From Streptomyces clavuligerus (GTDB taxonomy: Bacteria; Actinomycetota; Actinomycetes; Streptomycetales; Streptomycetaceae), in NCBI RefSeq assembly GCF_005519465.1, contig NZ_CP027858.1, positions 3,410,001-3,474,000 of the forward strand: a DNA stretch of 64,000 nucleotides, written 5' to 3'. This document shows positions 62,821 to 64,000 of this stretch, one piece after another. Numbering within the stretch: the stretch's first letter is position 1; each line of letters starts with the position of its first letter. The notes beneath the pieces are model-generated. The model had not been told where the DNA came from, did no database searches, and was given only the letters and a program-made list of their open reading frames with translations. Both the position numbers and the translations under genes were made by a program.

Positions 62821-62974
62821 CCTTCGAAGATGTGGGCGATACCGTGGGTCACGTCAGCCTGCTTCCGTCAGGTTGGCCACGCCCCCGGTCCGGTCGCACG
62901 GACATGGGGATTCCTTGGCGGCGACCCTTCCGTGGAAGATTGATCGAGCCCATCCCAACGCCCTATGGCAGCGC

Positions 62975-62992
62975 CCTATATTCGGATATAGG
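62975..62992. promoter_or_regulatory. Palindrome overlapping the ribosome site of the XRE gene
   Basis: CCTATAT and ATATAGG with a TCGG centre form a perfect inverted repeat. Its right arm runs into the GGAGG ribosome site (62991-62995). It may be an autoregulatory operator or a hairpin limiting translation. Confidence 0.6.
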
Positions 62993-63000
62993 AGGTGCGC

Positions 63001-64000
63001 ATGGACGTGTGGTCCCACCCCGAATTGGCGGCAGCGGTCGCGGCGGACGACTGGGGTGCCGTGTTCCGCGCCTACCGGAAGCTCACCGGGCTGAGCCAGA
63101 CCAAGCTGGGCGAGCGCGTCGGTCTGGTGCAGCCCGATGTGTCGGACATCGAGCGCGGGCGGCGCCGGGTGACGTCGTCGGAGGTGCGGCGCCGGATCGT
63201 CGCAGGGCTCAGGATTCCGCGGGATCTGCACAGCGCCGACAGGGCACGGGCCGCCGGCCCGGTACCGGCGCTCTCCCTGCCCGATACGGCACCGGACGTG
63301 GACCTCCTGGCGCGTCTCACGAGTGCGGTGGACGCTTCCCACCGGGTGGACGCCGCGTCCCTCGACTGGCTCGACCGCCTGCTGGCCGAACACCGCAGAG
63401 CCGAGGACTTCATCGGCTCGCGCCCCCTCATGGACGTGATGCGCCGACAGCTCAGGACCGTGATGGATCTCCACGGTGGTGCGCGCGGCGCCCTGGCGGA
63501 CCGGGTCGTCCGACTCGCCTCCGAACACGCGCAGTTCCTCGCATGGATGTCCTCGGACCAGGGGGACACCGCCGCCGCGCTGGCCTGGTACGACCGTTCC
63601 CACGAATGGGCGTTGGAGGCGGGGGACGCCAACATGGCCGCCACGACGCTGAGTATGAAGGCCCACATGGCGTGGGGCGCCGGACGGGGAACGCGGTGCG
63701 TGCGTCTGGCCGAAGCCGCCCGGTGGTCGGCGCCCGGGACATCCCTCGGCGTCCAGGGCATGGCCGTGCAGATGGCCGCACGCGGGCACGCCCTCAACGG
63801 TGACGCCGGTGCCGCCCGGCGGCTGCTCGACGAAGCGCAGACGCTGATCAGCCGTGCGTCCGGGCACCCCGAGGACGAACCGGTCTGGATGTACTTCTAC
63901 GACGAGACGTGGTTCACCCTGCAACACGGCATGGCGGCGATGCACCTCCGGGAGTGGCACGAGGCCGTGGACCACCTCACGGCGGGGCTCGGCGCACTGC
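63001..64000 (+). CDS. XRE-family HTH regulator with TPR-like region (3' end cut by window)
   Basis: At least 333 residues from ATG 63001 with GGAGG 5 bp upstream; the frame runs off the window. The HTH is at about 19-72 (WGAVFRAYRKLTGLSQTKLGERVGLVQPDVSDIERGRRRVTSSEVRRRI). From about 105 the sequence is helical with TPR-like repeats (AQFLAWMSSDQGDTAAALAWYDRSHEWALEAGD, GHALNGDAGAARRLLDEAQTL). It is divergent from a small PCRC-x4-CPD gene, repeating the arrangement at 48706-50331. Its own start is overlapped by a palindrome. Confidence 0.88.
   Translation, partial: MDVWSHPELAAAVAADDWGAVFRAYRKLTGLSQTKLGERVGLVQPDVSDIERGRRRVTSSEVRRRIVAGLRIPRDLHSADRARAAGPVPALSLPDTAPDVDLLARLTSAVDASHRVDAASLDWLDRLLAEHRRAEDFIGSRPLMDVMRRQLRTVMDLHGGARGALADRVVRLASEHAQFLAWMSSDQGDTAAALAWYDRSHEWALEAGDANMAATTLSMKAHMAWGAGRGTRCVRLAEAARWSAPGTSLGVQGMAVQMAARGHALNGDAGAARRLLDEAQTLISRASGHPEDEPVWMYFYDETWFTLQHGMAAMHLREWHEAVDHLTAGLGAL

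Overview
The window is very GC-rich, with strong third-position GC bias, genes on both strands and many ATGA or GTGA stop/start overlaps. Gene content is typical of a filamentous actinomycete: an SSI-type protease inhibitor, a SigE-family sigma factor, RsbW-like ATPases, a DUF5926/SEC-C protein, DnaE2 with a Y-family partner under a TCGAAT-N4-GTTCGA box, and one rare TTA codon. Streptomyces is the best guess. A perfect parS-type site (GTTTCACGTGAAAC) at 31066-31079 and a near-match at 62458-62471 suggest the core chromosome arm near oriC; this is inference.

Layout. 1-4695 (minus): extracytoplasmic copper operon (membrane protein, YcnI, Sco, PCuAC chaperone, CopC-CopD). 5001-16445: RsbW-like ATPase, aminopeptidase P, PP2C-type phosphatase, primase-like protein, a 1.26-kb convergent gene-free stretch with hairpins, DUF5926, another ATPase, glycerophosphodiester phosphodiesterase, HtrA protease. 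16518-19594: tRNA-Ser(TGA) followed by a ~3-kb remnant of an integrative element, closed by a partial copy of the tRNA 3' end, with an HTH/DUF5919 regulator, a Nudix gene (possibly Pif-like) and a divergent operon of three unknown small genes. 19758-24544: SOS-type box, dnaE2 and imuB-like gene. 24618-27447: a three-gene set resembling chsH2-chsH1-ltp2 of sterol side-chain degradation, with a TTA codon in the second gene. 27500-30994: DUF1906 protein, sigma factor, acyl-CoA ligase. 31188-37309: a 1546-residue PAS sensor with degenerate kinase and receiver domains, SSI inhibitor, tRNA-Ser(GCT), tRNA-Arg(ACG).

37652-48423: DUF2797, monooxygenase-like protein, orphan response regulator, MFS exporter with TetR regulator, small membrane proteins, FMN reductase, DrrAB-type ABC exporter, and a MerR-PP2C fusion with a MerR-type promoter. 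48427-50414: a two-gene cassette (small Cys protein diverging from an XRE/TPR regulator) between 76-bp imperfect direct repeats that carry a terminator hairpin. 50418-64000: large AAA-type regulator, CE1758/CE1759-like flavin monooxygenase pair, DUF4239 protein, Pro/Thr-rich secreted protein, RelE-like protein, CorA, GH27 alpha-galactosidase, and a second small-Cys-protein/XRE pair with the same PCRC-x4-CPD motif, its XRE gene running off the window.

The two most interesting signals are the recurring divergent pair (XRE/TPR regulator plus small PCRC-x4-CPD protein, one copy bounded by direct repeats) and the decayed element in tRNA-Ser(TGA). Functional statements rest on recognised motifs and neighbours; no database search was run.
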